From Desulfobacterium sp. (GTDB taxonomy: Bacteria > Desulfobacterota > Desulfobacteria > Desulfobacterales > Desulfobacteraceae), in the NCBI GenBank assembly GCA_016342325.1, contig JAEINR010000016.1:29301-93300 (forward strand): a stretch of 64,000 nt of DNA, written 5' to 3'. The notes below the pieces were generated by a model that was not told the DNA's origin, did no database searches, and worked only from the letters and a program-made list of their open reading frames with translations. The position numbers and the translations under genes are program-made. Shown here piece by piece: positions 49,101 through 57,533 of this stretch (the stretch's first letter is position 1; each line of letters begins with the position of its first letter).

Positions 49101-50877
49101 AGATGGTATGGTTATCGCCCAGGGCGTCCTTAAGCCGTTTCAAGACCACCACCCCAGCCCCCTCCCCGCGAACATAGCCGTTGGCTGATGCATCAAAGGC
49201 TTTGCATCGACCGTCCGGCGACAGCATACCGGCCTGGGAATAACAGATGCTGACCTCCGGGGACAACATGAGGTTAACGCCGGAACCCAGGGCCAGATCG
49301 CACTCCCCCTGTCTTAAACTCCGGCACGCCATATGGACGGCCACCATGGCCGAGGAGCAAGCAGTATTCACCGACAAGGCTGGTCCCTGGCATCCCAGGG
49401 TGTAAGCCAGGCGTCCGGCGGCCGTGGAATGGGACGTGCCAGTGTTAAAATAACCATCATAGTCGGCCCACTTGTTTTGCCTCAGTTGGAGTTGCTGGTA
49501 ATCGTTTGTAAAAATACCGACAAAAAGACCCGTTCGCGTTTCTTTTAATCCCTCCGGGGCGATACCGGCGAATTCAAGGGCATCGCGGTTCAACTCCAGA
49601 AGAAGGCGCTGCTGGGGGTCCACCTGGCATGCTTCCCGGGGTGATATCCTGAAAAACCGGGCGTCAAACCCTGCCACATCTTTGATATAGCCACCTGAGG
49701 AGGAAACGATTTTACCCGGTTCCTTCCTGCCGAAACCGCAAAACTGATCCTTATCCCATCGATCCGGGGGGGTTTCAGTGATGGCATCCCGGCCATGGTA
49801 AAGCAGGTCCCAGTAGCCATCGATATCATTGGCGCCGGGAAAACGACAGGCCATTCCAACCACGGCAATGGCGTCATCGGGGTAATCATCCGTTCCCAGC
49901 GGCGTTGGCACGGACTTAAGGGGATCAGGCCCGGGTACGCCATGGGTATCCGGAAACAACCTGTGGGTGAAATAGTCGATAATGGTGGCAGGTGAACTGT
50001 ACTTGTAGAAAAGTGTGGGGGAAATCTCCGTGTTTAACCTCCGGGCCAGGATCATCCGCAACCCCAAAAGATCCAGGCCGTTCATACCCATATCGTAAAA
50101 GGCAACCCTGGGATTAAACGTTCCGGACCGGTTTTTGGCATCCAGAATAAAACAAACCGCATCAGTGACAGCCCAAGATAGATCCGAACCGTTTGTAATC
50201 GGTTTTTCCACCACAGGCAAGAAGGTGTTGATCCCGGCCGGTTCCCGGTGATGAAGATCGTACACCACCAGCACCCCATGTCCTTTATTTTCCCGGTCCC
50301 CTGGACAGTAGTCGGATATGATCCCCGAAACCTGCGCCCCATGCCTGGCATGGAAATCAAGCACCGGCTCCAGCAGTTCCCCTGTGGGGGTACGCTTTCG
50401 AATATAATCGGAGAGCCCAATTCCCGGGTGATTGACATAATCCTTACACCGGACCACCACCACGACCTTGTCCACCCCGGTCTTTAAAGCGTTGGTCAAC
50501 AGCATGAATTCCAGCAACTGATCTCCATACCCCAGGTAAAGCATGGAAGGAATCACATTAATGGACAGCAACTGCACAATGGATCCGCCCGGGGATTGCA
50601 GGCCGGAAACAGAGCGGTGGGTGTGCCGTTTGAGGTCGGCCATATCACGGATACGCTGGGTATAGACAGCGCCGACAATATGGTTGTCAATGATCAGAAC
50701 ACTGTGGTTTTCGGCACGCCCCTCAATCCGTGAACGCAATTCCGCTTCCGTACTTCCCAAGCCAGGTGCCCAGCACGCCTTCTCCAGACGCAACAACGCC
50801 GGCAGATCATCCGGAACCGGATGTCGCAGGGTATAACGCTCCTCAAAGCAGTTTAGGGGTATCGGTACTTGATTCAT
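43183..50877 (-). CDS. PKS protein P1 (loading): GNAT-ACP(no Ser)-KS-AT-DH-cMT-KR-ACP
   Basis: 2564 residues from the ATG at 50877; an in-frame GTG at 50916 lacks a ribosome site. The N-terminus is a GNAT-like domain of the kind that loads acetyl starters onto PKSs (about 15-235; [28 protein letters not shown]). A carrier-like domain follows, but its pantetheine Ser is Gly ([10 protein letters not shown] near 268). Then KS ([11 protein letters not shown] near 505), AT (GHSVGEY near 952, SHGFHS), DH ([10 protein letters not shown] near 1262, LLDACFQ), a SAM-dependent C-methyltransferase ([12 protein letters not shown] near 1752), KR (TGGMGGTG near 2159, [16 protein letters not shown]) and a normal ACP (GMDSLTAM near 2471). 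Expected product: an alpha-methyl-enoyl C4 unit. First gene of the operon, with a promoter-like sequence just upstream. Confidence 0.93.
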   Translation of the reverse strand: MNQVPIPLNCFEERYTLRHPVPDDLPALLRLEKACWAPGLGSTEAELRSRIEGRAENHSVLIIDNHIVGAVYTQRIRDMADLKRHTHRSVSGLQSPGGSIVQLLSINVIPSMLYLGYGDQLLEFMLLTNALKTGVDKVVVVVRCKDYVNHPGIGLSDYIRKRTPTGELLEPVLDFHARHGAQVSGIISDYCPGDRENKGHGVLVVYDLHHREPAGINTFLPVVEKPITNGSDLSWAVTDAVCFILDAKNRSGTFNPRVAFYDMGMNGLDLLGLRMILARRLNTEISPTLFYKYSSPATIIDYFTHRLFPDTHGVPGPDPLKSVPTPLGTDDYPDDAIAVVGMACRFPGANDIDGYWDLLYHGRDAITETPPDRWDKDQFCGFGRKEPGKIVSSSGGYIKDVAGFDARFFRISPREACQVDPQQRLLLELNRDALEFAGIAPEGLKETRTGLFVGIFTNDYQQLQLRQNKWADYDGYFNTGTSHSTAAGRLAYTLGCQGPALSVNTACSSAMVAVHMACRSLRQGECDLALGSGVNLMLSPEVSICYSQAGMLSPDGRCKAFDASANGYVRGEGAGVVVLKRLKDALGDNHTIYGIIKGSAINQDGASNGLTAPNGLAQVSLIRDVLSRTGLSPEEISYVEAHGTGTALGDPIEYEALLEVFGQNRSKDRPLVIGSVKTNIGHTEGAAGVAGLIKVILAMGHHYIPAHLNFTAPNRLIDLKALPALIPTDGMEWPVSEKPLCAGVSSFGFSGTNAHVIVQQFLDPRQKPAEKQKKGGVLTLSARNEAALADMVGNYADYLALRPGLDPGDVFYTSHVGRTHFDHRLAVCAQGLQDLVAKLRTVRQGGTAPGIYSGCNPGTRVAFLFTGQGSQSVNMGRDLYDDEPVFRANIDRCADILRDHMEQPLLNLLFPGDGSSGEQNRTVNTQPMLFALEYALARLWEARGITPDIMMGHSVGEYVAACLAGVFSLEDGLRMLAARARLMQNMAPGGGMVAVLGTARDVETALAHFDGRLEIAAYNGPENIVVSGYRDDLAGFVDVMEEKNIKTVPLNVSHGFHSFLMEPMLAEFKAVADTIVFKTPVKKIVSNVYGTVVERKMASPDYWVDHVRRPVSFASGVECLVKEGVDLFLEVGPKPVLITMAGQCLGGTPDKLPVFAASLMPSQPDGEAMDQALAAMYANGAKIDWHGYHNGDNKQRIPLPTYPFQRKRYWIKTDTGASHPLGAMNGGHPLLGAELATPLKEKIFSAVIGTRNTGYLKDHRVGGRISLPAAGFLEIALAAAQKLWGEMSVTIRDLIIQTPLILPEDGTCRIQTIVTPLGGGKSELTVHLEQEIQTDSKWEQHGSLTLIPTLNGSMPSRVDVGEFKQFLNQGTGTITRANPAAGGLGPRFNGLAKFGCNGTWATGQISLPPQLQKHDPGDAYLFHPVLLDACFQTAVRALVRDNEPGLILMGIDGFEMFAAPATNLWCRVDLPRDNGPVMEILTADLMVYNPDGHPVAAVHGMNFRKVCLTNAVGAPTLAAQHYGVVWHPETLSPIRHRSAWPGQGIKLAGQSKKMFSQSKQIPGPGKQIPGPNKNPVLLRGSNMGRHVRHLENLSHDYIRDAFMQLGWKPSQDMGFTTRELIDQLNIAPRHHRLMPRLLEILVTHGSLCRRNGAWVGAVPETLSDWDGPSVDHSEIETELVILERFASNLAPVLKGECDPLTLLFPEADLSSAVNLYEQSLAFGSINQVVAQVFSQVVKQTSPEQALRILEIGAGTGGTTAHLLPVLGERSVGYVFTDVTQVFTRKAKERFAPYPFVEYRLLDIETDPLAQGYGAGEVDIVVAANVLHATADLSVTLENVRRLLAPGGILLIVEGSEPRGWIDLIFGVIEGWWKFSDHKRRPHYPLMPASQWEEVLTENGFHDPVSITPVPVEEALFPQSIIMAVRGEDHRHWLILGNGESMEEALSQCIMENGDGLTQVDHGEKWDETEGHITLDAHNPEHFKALLARIPEVTHILHAWGLDAPVHESMDGDDLAGHLGLTCGSLLHLVQALAAGTPLVFEALGIITAGGQPVGPHDPVYPAMAPLWGMADVIQKEHPELNCRIIDMDPLSRDRDWSCLSSLLTDPAAPPRAAIRRDRILSPRLEKMPRLEKMSRLGKRPGPLQALQQPNPGGTVLITGGMGGTGLFVAQYLVEKGFRHLVLLGRRLPGPEAQAVIDDLTRQGAAITVKTCDVADLGMLTSAFEQIKTALPQLQGVIHTAGVFEDSLLEGHGWERFERVFAAKVQGSWNLHALTRDHELDFFVLFSSAMTLLPNLGMSNYVAGNVFMDVLAHYRLQQDLPAVSIAWGPWDDVGMAAAVSARRKEQWAALGLKPLLGGDVLDALDRLMGSPAAGAMAHAGVMTLDWKTFARHMSGPVSKFYAGLMPAREEKAAAPLENIEAVSLLDMLADLGAGERLNALERWLRELVAITMGFDRADQLDMEEGFFQQGMDSLTAMELRGRLQRELKEPLPTTAIFKHPTVVQLGDYMAQRFLYHLITPTTKSEVPLGEPEMIEMPRKESTLSKADLNGSIEAELSELERMLDL
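44469..44520. repeat. 18-bp tandem repeat in P1, ahead of the KR core
   Basis: Units start at 44469, 44487 and 44505 (CAAGCCGGG...), encoding [12 protein letters not shown] and RLGKRP. They sit between the structural and catalytic halves of the P1 ketoreductase. Confidence 0.75.
46163..46246. repeat. 21-bp degenerate tandem repeat in P1 DH-MT linker
   Basis: Four 21-bp units from 46163 to 46246. The first two are nearly identical and encode QIPGPGK and QIPGPNK; the other two are diverged Gln/Ser/Lys-rich copies. The location is the linker between the dehydratase and the methyltransferase. Confidence 0.7.
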
Positions 50878-50964
50878 ATGGATCTGATTTTCTCGGGTCC
50901 AATTAAAGATCCCCACCAGACATTCGCGACGATCTGTTGATTAATTAACCTTAGGACCGCAAAT

Positions 50965-50993
50965 ATTATATATTGAACGAAATACGCTGTTAC
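50965..50993 (-). promoter_or_regulatory. Sigma70-like promoter for the biosynthetic operon
   Basis: On the minus strand GTAACA (50993-50988) and a perfect TATAAT (50970-50965) are separated by 17 bp, in an AT-rich stretch about 90 bases before the P1 ATG. No other gap this promising occurs upstream of P1. Prediction from sequence only. Confidence 0.4.
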
Positions 50994-51019
50994 TGTCCAA
51001 CTTATTTCATCTGCAGTCC

Positions 51020-51544
51020 TTACTTACCGGCGTTTAAATTCGATGCCGTCTTCCGGCCTTCTTTAACCATGCTTTCATAGTAATCCCTGACTTTGTCAGG
51101 ATCAAAAGTAAGGAAGGTTCCGCCGGATGCAAAATGCTGCAAAAAGACTTTGCCCACCGCATAGGTCACGGCACCCGAGGTCATGGAGACGGCCAGGGCT
51201 CCGGTGGTTTGTCCGATAATCGGAATGGCTTTGAATAAGCTGATCATGGTGGTGGCTGACACCACCGGAAAGGCGCCTCCTACAAGGGGAGTCAGAACAT
51301 TTTTTATCCTGTCATTGGTATAGGGCACTTCATAAATACCCGCAAGCTTGCGAATCAGATTAATCTGAACACCGGTAATCCCCAGAAGATCAACCAGCGG
51401 GATGGGCACCAGGCCGATTCCCATGGCGGACAGGGTATGGGTTTGAATTGTTTTATTCGCCGCTTCCATCGGGCCCGACGTCTGTTCTTCAACCACAGCC
51501 TCTGTTTTTTCGTCCACGGTTTCAGCCTTTTTTTCCTTGGTCAT
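51020..51544 (-). CDS. DUF697-family membrane protein
   Basis: 174 residues. A charged N-terminus of about 30 residues is followed by the DUF697 core: SAMGIGLVPIPLVDLLGITG, VQINLIRKLAGIYEVPY, SLFKAIPIIGQTTG, GAVTYAVGKVFLQHFASGG. Two or three hydrophobic segments suggest inner-membrane association. The function of the family is not established; some members accompany GTPase-like or YcjF-type proteins. AGGGGG lies before the ATG. It ends about 140 bp upstream of P1 on the same strand, but the promoter-like sequence in between suggests that it is not needed for operon expression. Confidence 0.82.
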   Translation of the reverse strand: MTKEKKAETVDEKTEAVVEEQTSGPMEAANKTIQTHTLSAMGIGLVPIPLVDLLGITGVQINLIRKLAGIYEVPYTNDRIKNVLTPLVGGAFPVVSATTMISLFKAIPIIGQTTGALAVSMTSGAVTYAVGKVFLQHFASGGTFLTFDPDKVRDYYESMVKEGRKTASNLNAGK

Positions 51545-51878
51545 GGCAACCCCCTTTTTTAGTTAATAGGATTTATCGTGCCTGAAACAAGTGTTCTATG
51601 CCGAACAGTAGTATCGTGACAGTAGATTAAACAGATTCCAGTTATGGCGATTTTGCATGCAGTAGACACTTGAAACAGATGGTTCATACTGAAATTACGA
51701 ATATGATCCCAACGTATTTCCCGGTCAGCAGCAATGGAGCGACACACCCGTGATGGAAGACCTGTGCTCGAAGAAAAGATCGGTTCGCGTTAACAAGTGT
51801 TATTAAAAGTAAGAGAGACGTTCTTGGAAGTGCTCCAGGTTGTGTCTGTTTTCCTTTTACCTTGCCAGCTACCCCATG
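51545..51878. other. Gap of 334 bp with no recognisable gene
   Basis: It lies between the truncated phosphopantetheinyl transferase and the DUF697 gene. None of the minus-strand frames shows the ISHS- or KEA-type motifs expected for the missing C-terminal part of that enzyme. It contains the ribosome site of the DUF697 gene near 51550; otherwise I see nothing. Confidence 0.5.
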
Positions 51879-52130
51879 TCAACACAAATTTCGCCACGGC
51901 ACCTGCACCACGAATACCCCATTTATTTCCAGGTCAGTCAAACCATCCTTGACTAGTAATTTCCCAAGCAAGGCTGCCTGCCGGTCCTGCCAGCGGCGAT
52001 AACGGCAAATCCGGGATTGCAGCTTTTCTGAAACCCGGCCTAAACAAGATTGCCACCTGGACGATGCCCAATCCCGTTCAAAAAAAGTGTAAGCGATATT
52101 AATGGTACACAATGGCCCGGGCATTTTCAT
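51879..52130 (-). pseudogene. Truncated Sfp-type 4'-phosphopantetheinyl transferase (N-terminal third)
   Basis: 83 codons. Residues about 35-65 (RVSEKLQSRICRYRRWQDRQ and AALLGKLLVKDGL) match the N-terminal lobe of Sfp-type enzymes, which add phosphopantetheine to carrier proteins. The frame then stops after VVQVPWRNLC, where a full enzyme (about 220-240 residues) would continue with the GKP and FNISHS motifs. No continuation is visible in the other frames downstream. It begins with an ATGA overlap on the small membrane protein gene, a typical operon junction. I read it as a truncated remnant; a sequencing error is less likely because the C-terminal motifs are absent altogether. Confidence 0.6.
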
Positions 52131-52285
52131 TTTTTAGGATCGGAAGCCATCACCAGGATTAAACCGACAAAAGGCGTAAACAGCAGCGACCCGAAAAAAT
52201 AGCCCCAGAAACCGAATCGACGATTCGCCCCTAACAGCCCGATAAAAAAACTAATGATAACCCATATAAACGATGTTGTTGTCAT
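52127..52285 (-). CDS. Small two-helix membrane protein (52 aa)
   Basis: A 52-residue product: FIWVIISFFIGLLGA, then a short NRRFGFWGYF turn, then a second helix SLLFTPFVGLILVMAS, ending DPKK. This GFWGxF...SLL-x-P-x-x-GLI pattern is seen in small uncharacterised bacterial membrane proteins. GAGAGGA precedes the ATG at 52285, and the stop overlaps the ATG of the phosphopantetheinyl transferase remnant as ATGA. Function unknown. Confidence 0.65.
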   Translation of the reverse strand: MTTTSFIWVIISFFIGLLGANRRFGFWGYFFGSLLFTPFVGLILVMASDPKK

Positions 52286-52648
52286 AAAGCGATTTTTCCT
52301 CTCTTTTTTTCAACCCTGTGTCAACGTCGATTTCGTAACCACAACAAATTCTAAATTTCATCAATCCATATCTATTTACCAAACTGAAATTTACGAAAAA
52401 GGCTGAACGTTCCCAAAGAATTAATTGCCCACGGGAAATCGTCAAAGGACTTATACCTTTCTAAATCAATTTGCAGAAAATATCAAATTCTATTGCCCAT
52501 GCCGGATTGCCGGGGATGATCTTTTTTGTTGAATTCCACGTATAGGGCCTGTTACTATTACCTGATTCCATCAGATCAAGGAGGGATCTTTCACATGCTC
52601 TGAAGATAGCTGGCAAACCGGACCCTTTACTGACCGGAGAGATAATAG
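52286..52648. other. Divergent intergenic region, 363 bp
   Basis: It separates the small membrane protein (minus) from the hybrid kinase (plus) and must hold promoters for both. GGAGAG lies nine bases before the kinase ATG. I see no convincing paired -35/-10 or riboswitch fold. Confidence 0.5.
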
Positions 52649-55600
52649 ATGCGTATAAAAAAGTTTACCAGGACACTTAAAGGCCGGCTCCTCCTATCTT
52701 TCGGTCTTACCTCCATTGCTCTGCTCCTGATCGTGGGCCTGATTTTCTATCAAGTAGTGAAGAAAAGCCTGGTTGAAAATGCCGAAAAACTGATCATATC
52801 AAATATCAGAGAGGTGGCCAGCCAGATTGAAAATGCCAATCGGATTGCCGTTACCGTACCCATGCTAATGGCCATGGCCCAGGAAAACGGCCTTTTCGGT
52901 AATCGAGGGGTATCAACCCGTTATGCCCGGGAAGTTCTCTTAAGAAACCCGGGATTTACCGGGGCCTATTTCGCCTATGAACCGGATGCAGATCAGGATG
53001 ATGCAGCTTATCTTGCCGAAAACCGATCCGAAAAAAAAACCATGGACAAAAACGGCCGTTTTCTGCCCTACTGGTTTGTCAAGGACAGCGAGATAAAGCT
53101 CACTCCGCTTACAGATATGGAAACCAGCCTGTATTATCAGGGAACCAAAGAGAGGCACAATTCCAGGGCGGAAGACAGGGCCACGGTTACGGAGCCATAC
53201 TTTTATGAAGGCAAGATTATCGTTGAACAGGCCTTCCCCATAGAAATAAACCGAAAATTTGTCGGGGTTGCCGGCGTGGACCGCGCCCTTACCGATCTGC
53301 ACCAATTTCTGGCCCGTTTCAAACCCTATACGAGTTCAAAGTTCGTACTGATAAGCCGCAATGGAAACATCATTTCATCCAATTTGGACCTTGCCTCTGA
53401 AAAAAGATTCAGGCTCTCCCTGGAAAATAGGAAAGACAGTGAAGCACCTATTGATGAATCCCTGTTAAATAAAAGGATGCTGACCTTTAGTATTGGGGAT
53501 ACGGATTATTCCGATATCCTTCAAGCCTTTTACAAGATGGAAAAGAAAAGATCTTTTTTCCTGATGAAGAGAAAAGGTCCCCTTGACGCCAGGGATTATT
53601 ATTTCGCCGGGCACAGGATTCCTGTGGGAGAGTGGACAGTGGTAATGCAGGTGGCGGAAAAAGAGATCCTAGAGCCGATCCATGCCGTTCTTATGGAAAC
53701 AGCACTGGTATCGATTTTTTTTATGGTACTGCTGATTCTCCTGATCCTGCGGTTCAGCCAGGGCCTGACCGCTCCAATAATGGATGTTGTCGGCGCCTCC
53801 GCTGAAATCGCAAAGGGGAATTTCGATATTTCACTTCCCCGCGCCCCTTTCTTGGAGATCGACATCCTCACAAAAGCCCTCACAGACACGGGAAAGAAAC
53901 TTAAATCCCTTACCCAAAAGATTGAGGATGAAAAGGAGCATCTTCAAAAAAGTGAAGCGCATTTCAAGGCCTTTTTAGAGACACTGCATAACGCCATCAC
54001 CCGTAAGGATTACACGGTAAGGGTCACCCCCCTGTCGGATGAAGACATTCATGCTTTCTCGATCAATCAGACCCTTGCTGCCCTCAACGCCTCGGCAAGG
54101 GAGTCCAAGGGCCAGGACTGGCTAAAAGCTGGCAGAAATGAACTGAGCGATATGATCAGCGGCGAGCGAAAGATCGATCAACTGTGCAAAAACGCCATCA
54201 CCTGTATTGCCGGATATCTTAGCGTCCAGGTGGGAACCCTCTTTGTGAAGGATGATGGGAAAAATGATTTCAGACTTTTGGCAAGCTATGCCTTCACAAA
54301 GAGGAAGGGGATAGCAAGCAGGTTCAAAGCGGGGGAAGGGCTTGTGGGACAGGCAGCCCTTGAAAAACAGAAAATCCTTTTTACCGAAGTACCTGATGAT
54401 TACATTACCATAGACTCCTCCATTGGCCATGAGATTCCCACGAACATTCTTGTTGTTCCGTTTATCTATGAGGATGAGGTCAAGGCTGTTGTGGAATTGG
54501 GATCCATGGGTTCATTTACACCGCTGATGATGGAATTTGTCGATATGGCAGGCAGTATTACGGCCGTTGCCATAAATGCCGCCCTTTCCAGGGAAAAGCT
54601 TGAGAGATTTCTGGACAGTACCAATAAACAGGCAAAAGAGCTCGAGGGTCGACAGGAGGAGCTTAAAAAAGCCAATGTGGAGCTTGAAGAGCAGACCGAC
54701 ACCTTGAAAAAATCAAAAACCCAACTCGAGTTACAGCAGGAGGAACTTCAGGCAAGCAATGAGGAGATGGAGGAAAAAAACGAACTGCTGGAGACCCATA
54801 AAGAGGAAATCCAGGAAAAGGCAAGACAGCTTGAGATGGCCACAAAATACAAAACCGAATTTCTCGCCAGCATCTCCCACGAGATCCGGACGCCCCTGAA
54901 CACCATCCTGCTCCTGGCCAAGATGCTCCAAGACAATAAGGAAAACAACCTCTCCGACGACCAGATCGAATCCGCTGCCTCCATTCACAGGAGCGGACGG
55001 AATCTTCTCCATCTGATCCGGGACATCCTCGCCCTCTCAAAAATCGAGACAAGGGAAATCGAGCTCAGCGTCTCCAGGATCAGAATACAGACCCTAACCG
55101 TAAATCTGGAAACAGAGTTTAACCATACGGCAACGGAAAAGGGCCTCAATTTTGAAACCGCTGTGGCAAAAGGGCTGCCGGATACGATAACCACCGATGT
55201 TCACAGGCTCGAGCAGATACTGAGGACCCTTCTGGGCAATGCCTTCAAGTTCACGGAAAAAGGATCTGTATCACTCCGGATTTCCAGGCCTCCAAAAGGT
55301 ATCCGGTTTGACAGAAAGGATCTGGACCCGGCGGAGAGCGTCGCTGTTTCCGTTACAGATACCGGCCCTGGATTTCCTGTGGAAAAACACCGGCTGATCT
55401 TTGAGGCCAAAAGCCGGGAGTACGGTTCCACGGCATTCCGCCACCTGGGCGCAGGACTCGGGCTCTCCATATCCCGTGAACTTGCGTTGCTGATAGGGGG
55501 AGAACTCAAAGCGGAAAGCATACCCGGCAAAGGGGCTGTATTTACACTTTATATCCCGGAAATGTTTACCGCCGCCCCAACTGAAATAACAACCGCCCCG

Positions 55601-56875
55601 CCGATTAAAAAGAAAGCCCCGACGGCTAAAAAGAGAATCCCGGTGGCCCGTGATGCCGCCTATGAAAAACCAGAGATTATCCCGGAGCGCCCCATGGCCC
55701 CGGGTGGCAAAACAATGTTGATCATCGAGGATGACAATGAATTTGCAGCCATCCTTGCTGATTTTTTCAAAAAGCACGACTATGAGAGCATCCTGGCCCC
55801 GGACGGTGAAACAGGAATCAAATACGTTATCGAACATAAGCCCACTGCCATCATCCTTGATATCGGGCTGCCTGGGATTGACGGGTGGGCGGTTTTAGAT
55901 GAACTGAAAAGCAATCCCGACTCAAGGCATATCCCGGTGCACATCATGTCAGCCTTTGACAACACCAGGGAGGGGCTGCAAAAGGGTGCCGTGGGTTACC
56001 TGACAAAGCCTGTGAACACAAAAGACCTGAGAAATGCCCTGGCAAAGATAGAGGAGGTGCTTACAAGCCAGGTAAAGGATCTTCTTCTAGTGGCGGATGA
56101 CAAGGAGCTCCAGGAGAGCATGCTTAAGCTGCTGGGCGCAAACGATATCCATGCCGCAACCGCAGGAACGGGAGAAAAAGCCCTGGAATTGCTCAAAAAA
56201 CAAAAATTTGACTGCATGATTCTTGATCTGGGTCTGCCGGATATCCCGGGGTTTGAACTGCTTGACAAGATAAACTGGGAAACAGGGATAGAAAAGCCCC
56301 CCGTAATAATCTATACGGCAAGGGAACTGACCCCGGACGAGACCGAAAAATTAGAAAGCTACGCATCCAGTATCGTGCTGAAAAGCGCAGGGTCCTTTGA
56401 CAGACTCCTGGATGAAACAGCTCTTTTCATGCACAGGGTGGAAAGCGATATGCCTGAAGCCCATCAGGATATGATACGCAAACTTCGTGACAAGGAATCC
56501 AACCTGCCCGGAAAAAGGGTCCTGGTCGTGGATGATGACATGCGCAACGCATTTGCCCTTAACAAATTCCTAAAAAGCAGGGGCTTGGATGTCACCATTG
56601 CAAACAACGGCAGCAAGGCCCTTCAACTCCTGAAAAACAAGAAAAAACCGGATATTATTCTCATGGATATCATGATGCCGATGATGGACGGGTATGAAAC
56701 AATGAAGAAAATCAGGGAAAAGTATGAATTCAAGAACCTTCCCATCCTGGCCCTCACGGCAAAGTCAATGGAGACGGACCGTGATGAGTGCATCCGATGC
56801 GGGGCAAACGACTACCTGTCCAAACCGGTTGACACCACCAAGCTCCTTTCAATGCTAAGGGTGTGGCTCCGGTAA
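52649..56875 (+). CDS. Hybrid histidine kinase: dCache-HAMP-GAF-HisKA-HATPase-REC-REC-REC
   Basis: 1408 residues. A membrane helix at about 14-34, a periplasmic Cache-type sensor domain (about 40-340), a second helix (about 347-371), HAMP, a cytoplasmic GAF domain (about 510-645), a long coiled coil (about 650-735), and the phospho-acceptor site FLASISHEIRTPLN (His near 744). The ATPase has LLGNAFKFTEKGSV, DTGPGF and GAGLGLSISRELA. Three receivers follow, with Asp in IILDIGLPG (near 1070), MILDLGLPD (near 1192) and IILMDIMMPMMDG (near 1337); the middle one begins LLLVADDKE, so one acidic residue of the usual pair may be altered. The coil is rich in Glu/Lys/Gln heptads. Output is probably phosphotransfer to another protein, since no DNA-binding domain is present. 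Monocistronic, with a hairpin after the stop. Confidence 0.93.
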   Translation: MRIKKFTRTLKGRLLLSFGLTSIALLLIVGLIFYQVVKKSLVENAEKLIISNIREVASQIENANRIAVTVPMLMAMAQENGLFGNRGVSTRYAREVLLRNPGFTGAYFAYEPDADQDDAAYLAENRSEKKTMDKNGRFLPYWFVKDSEIKLTPLTDMETSLYYQGTKERHNSRAEDRATVTEPYFYEGKIIVEQAFPIEINRKFVGVAGVDRALTDLHQFLARFKPYTSSKFVLISRNGNIISSNLDLASEKRFRLSLENRKDSEAPIDESLLNKRMLTFSIGDTDYSDILQAFYKMEKKRSFFLMKRKGPLDARDYYFAGHRIPVGEWTVVMQVAEKEILEPIHAVLMETALVSIFFMVLLILLILRFSQGLTAPIMDVVGASAEIAKGNFDISLPRAPFLEIDILTKALTDTGKKLKSLTQKIEDEKEHLQKSEAHFKAFLETLHNAITRKDYTVRVTPLSDEDIHAFSINQTLAALNASARESKGQDWLKAGRNELSDMISGERKIDQLCKNAITCIAGYLSVQVGTLFVKDDGKNDFRLLASYAFTKRKGIASRFKAGEGLVGQAALEKQKILFTEVPDDYITIDSSIGHEIPTNILVVPFIYEDEVKAVVELGSMGSFTPLMMEFVDMAGSITAVAINAALSREKLERFLDSTNKQAKELEGRQEELKKANVELEEQTDTLKKSKTQLELQQEELQASNEEMEEKNELLETHKEEIQEKARQLEMATKYKTEFLASISHEIRTPLNTILLLAKMLQDNKENNLSDDQIESAASIHRSGRNLLHLIRDILALSKIETREIELSVSRIRIQTLTVNLETEFNHTATEKGLNFETAVAKGLPDTITTDVHRLEQILRTLLGNAFKFTEKGSVSLRISRPPKGIRFDRKDLDPAESVAVSVTDTGPGFPVEKHRLIFEAKSREYGSTAFRHLGAGLGLSISRELALLIGGELKAESIPGKGAVFTLYIPEMFTAAPTEITTAPPIKKKAPTAKKRIPVARDAAYEKPEIIPERPMAPGGKTMLIIEDDNEFAAILADFFKKHDYESILAPDGETGIKYVIEHKPTAIILDIGLPGIDGWAVLDELKSNPDSRHIPVHIMSAFDNTREGLQKGAVGYLTKPVNTKDLRNALAKIEEVLTSQVKDLLLVADDKELQESMLKLLGANDIHAATAGTGEKALELLKKQKFDCMILDLGLPDIPGFELLDKINWETGIEKPPVIIYTARELTPDETEKLESYASSIVLKSAGSFDRLLDETALFMHRVESDMPEAHQDMIRKLRDKESNLPGKRVLVVDDDMRNAFALNKFLKSRGLDVTIANNGSKALQLLKNKKKPDIILMDIMMPMMDGYETMKKIREKYEFKNLPILALTAKSMETDRDECIRCGANDYLSKPVDTTKLLSMLRVWLR

Positions 56876-56890
56876 AGGCCCCGCCTTTTT
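56874..56890 (+). terminator. Short hairpin-plus-T terminator after the kinase
   Basis: AAAGGC, loop CCC, GCCTTT followed by more T (56874-56890), overlapping the stop codon. The stem is only six pairs, so efficiency is uncertain. Confidence 0.5.
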
Positions 56891-57175
56891 CCATATTATT
56901 TCATGAAAATCACATTCCATATTCTGTTCATAGGCCTGACGAGGACCGAGGGCGAACCGTTTCAATTCAATCCTGGCGGCATCGGTGTGTCAATGGAGTG
57001 TCCTGGAAATTTTGATTGGGCGGGATTCAAAGTTTAAAGTTAAACTTTAAAGTTTATCTTTTAGATAATTAAGATTACCATAAAAAGTCAAGTTTTTTTG
57101 TTGACAATTTGTGTGTTTTTTTGGGGACAGACAAAGCCCTTTTCAAACGTAACATTTTTTTAAAAGGCAATTACA
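56876..57175. other. Non-coding region of 300 bp upstream of the merR-like remnant
   Basis: The left half shows nothing recognisable. The right half (57020-57120) is strongly AT-rich and contains the 19-bp inverted repeat described separately, plus TTGACA at 57101-57106 without a good -10 partner. Confidence 0.5.
57033..57051. promoter_or_regulatory. 19-bp inverted repeat, likely MerR-type operator
   Basis: TTTAAAGTT-A-AACTTTAAA is a perfect inverted repeat around a single central base. Size and symmetry resemble operators of MerR-family regulators, and it lies about 125 bp upstream of a MerR-like reading frame. Confidence 0.5.
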
Positions 57176-57517
57176 ATGGATTTTAAAATTAGCGATGCAG
57201 CAAAAAGGACCAAGGTTGCGACATCGACAATATGTTAAGAGGTCTCTCTGGGACTCTTTCCCGAACCTGAAAAAGTGTATAAAAACATCCTGGAGCCCAT
57301 GGAACCGGGACTGAGCCTTGGAAATGGCGTAGCAATAGAAGATTCCGTACTCGGCACAGTACCAGAAGAACCAAAAAACCTGGTGGACGAAAAGGAATTC
57401 CGGGAATGTCTCGGTTTGCAAACGACAGCGCTCAGTAACACAGAAAGAATAGAAGGGATCAGCATAAAAAAGAAAAAACCAATATCAATAATCGCAACAG
57501 GCGATGCAAATTCATAA
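57176..57517 (+). pseudogene. MerR-like HTH regulator interrupted by an in-frame stop
   Basis: From the ATG at 57176 (AAGG upstream) the frame reads MDFKISDAAKRTKVATSTIC, a MerR-type helix-turn-helix start. TAA at 57236-57238 interrupts it. The same frame continues as EVSLGLFPEPEKVYK, matching the GLxPEP wing of MerR proteins, to a stop at 57517. The TAA stands where MerR proteins usually have Tyr (TAT or TAC), so one base change explains it. The C-terminal 70 residues do not resemble a known effector domain. It lies 16 bp before the MATE gene and downstream of an operator-like repeat, suggesting a former regulator of the pump. Confidence 0.5.
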
Positions 57518-57533
57518 CTAAAGATAGGATTTC

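Noticed and set aside
51559..51747. Minus-strand reading frame of 62 codons between the DUF697 gene and the transferase remnant
   Set aside because: No ribosome site, no homology that I can see, and not a continuation of the phosphopantetheinyl transferase.
52560..52648. Possible cyclic-di-GMP riboswitch before the hybrid kinase
   Set aside because: A few GGCAAACC-like bases are present, but the two helices and the tetraloop receptor of the known fold cannot be drawn.
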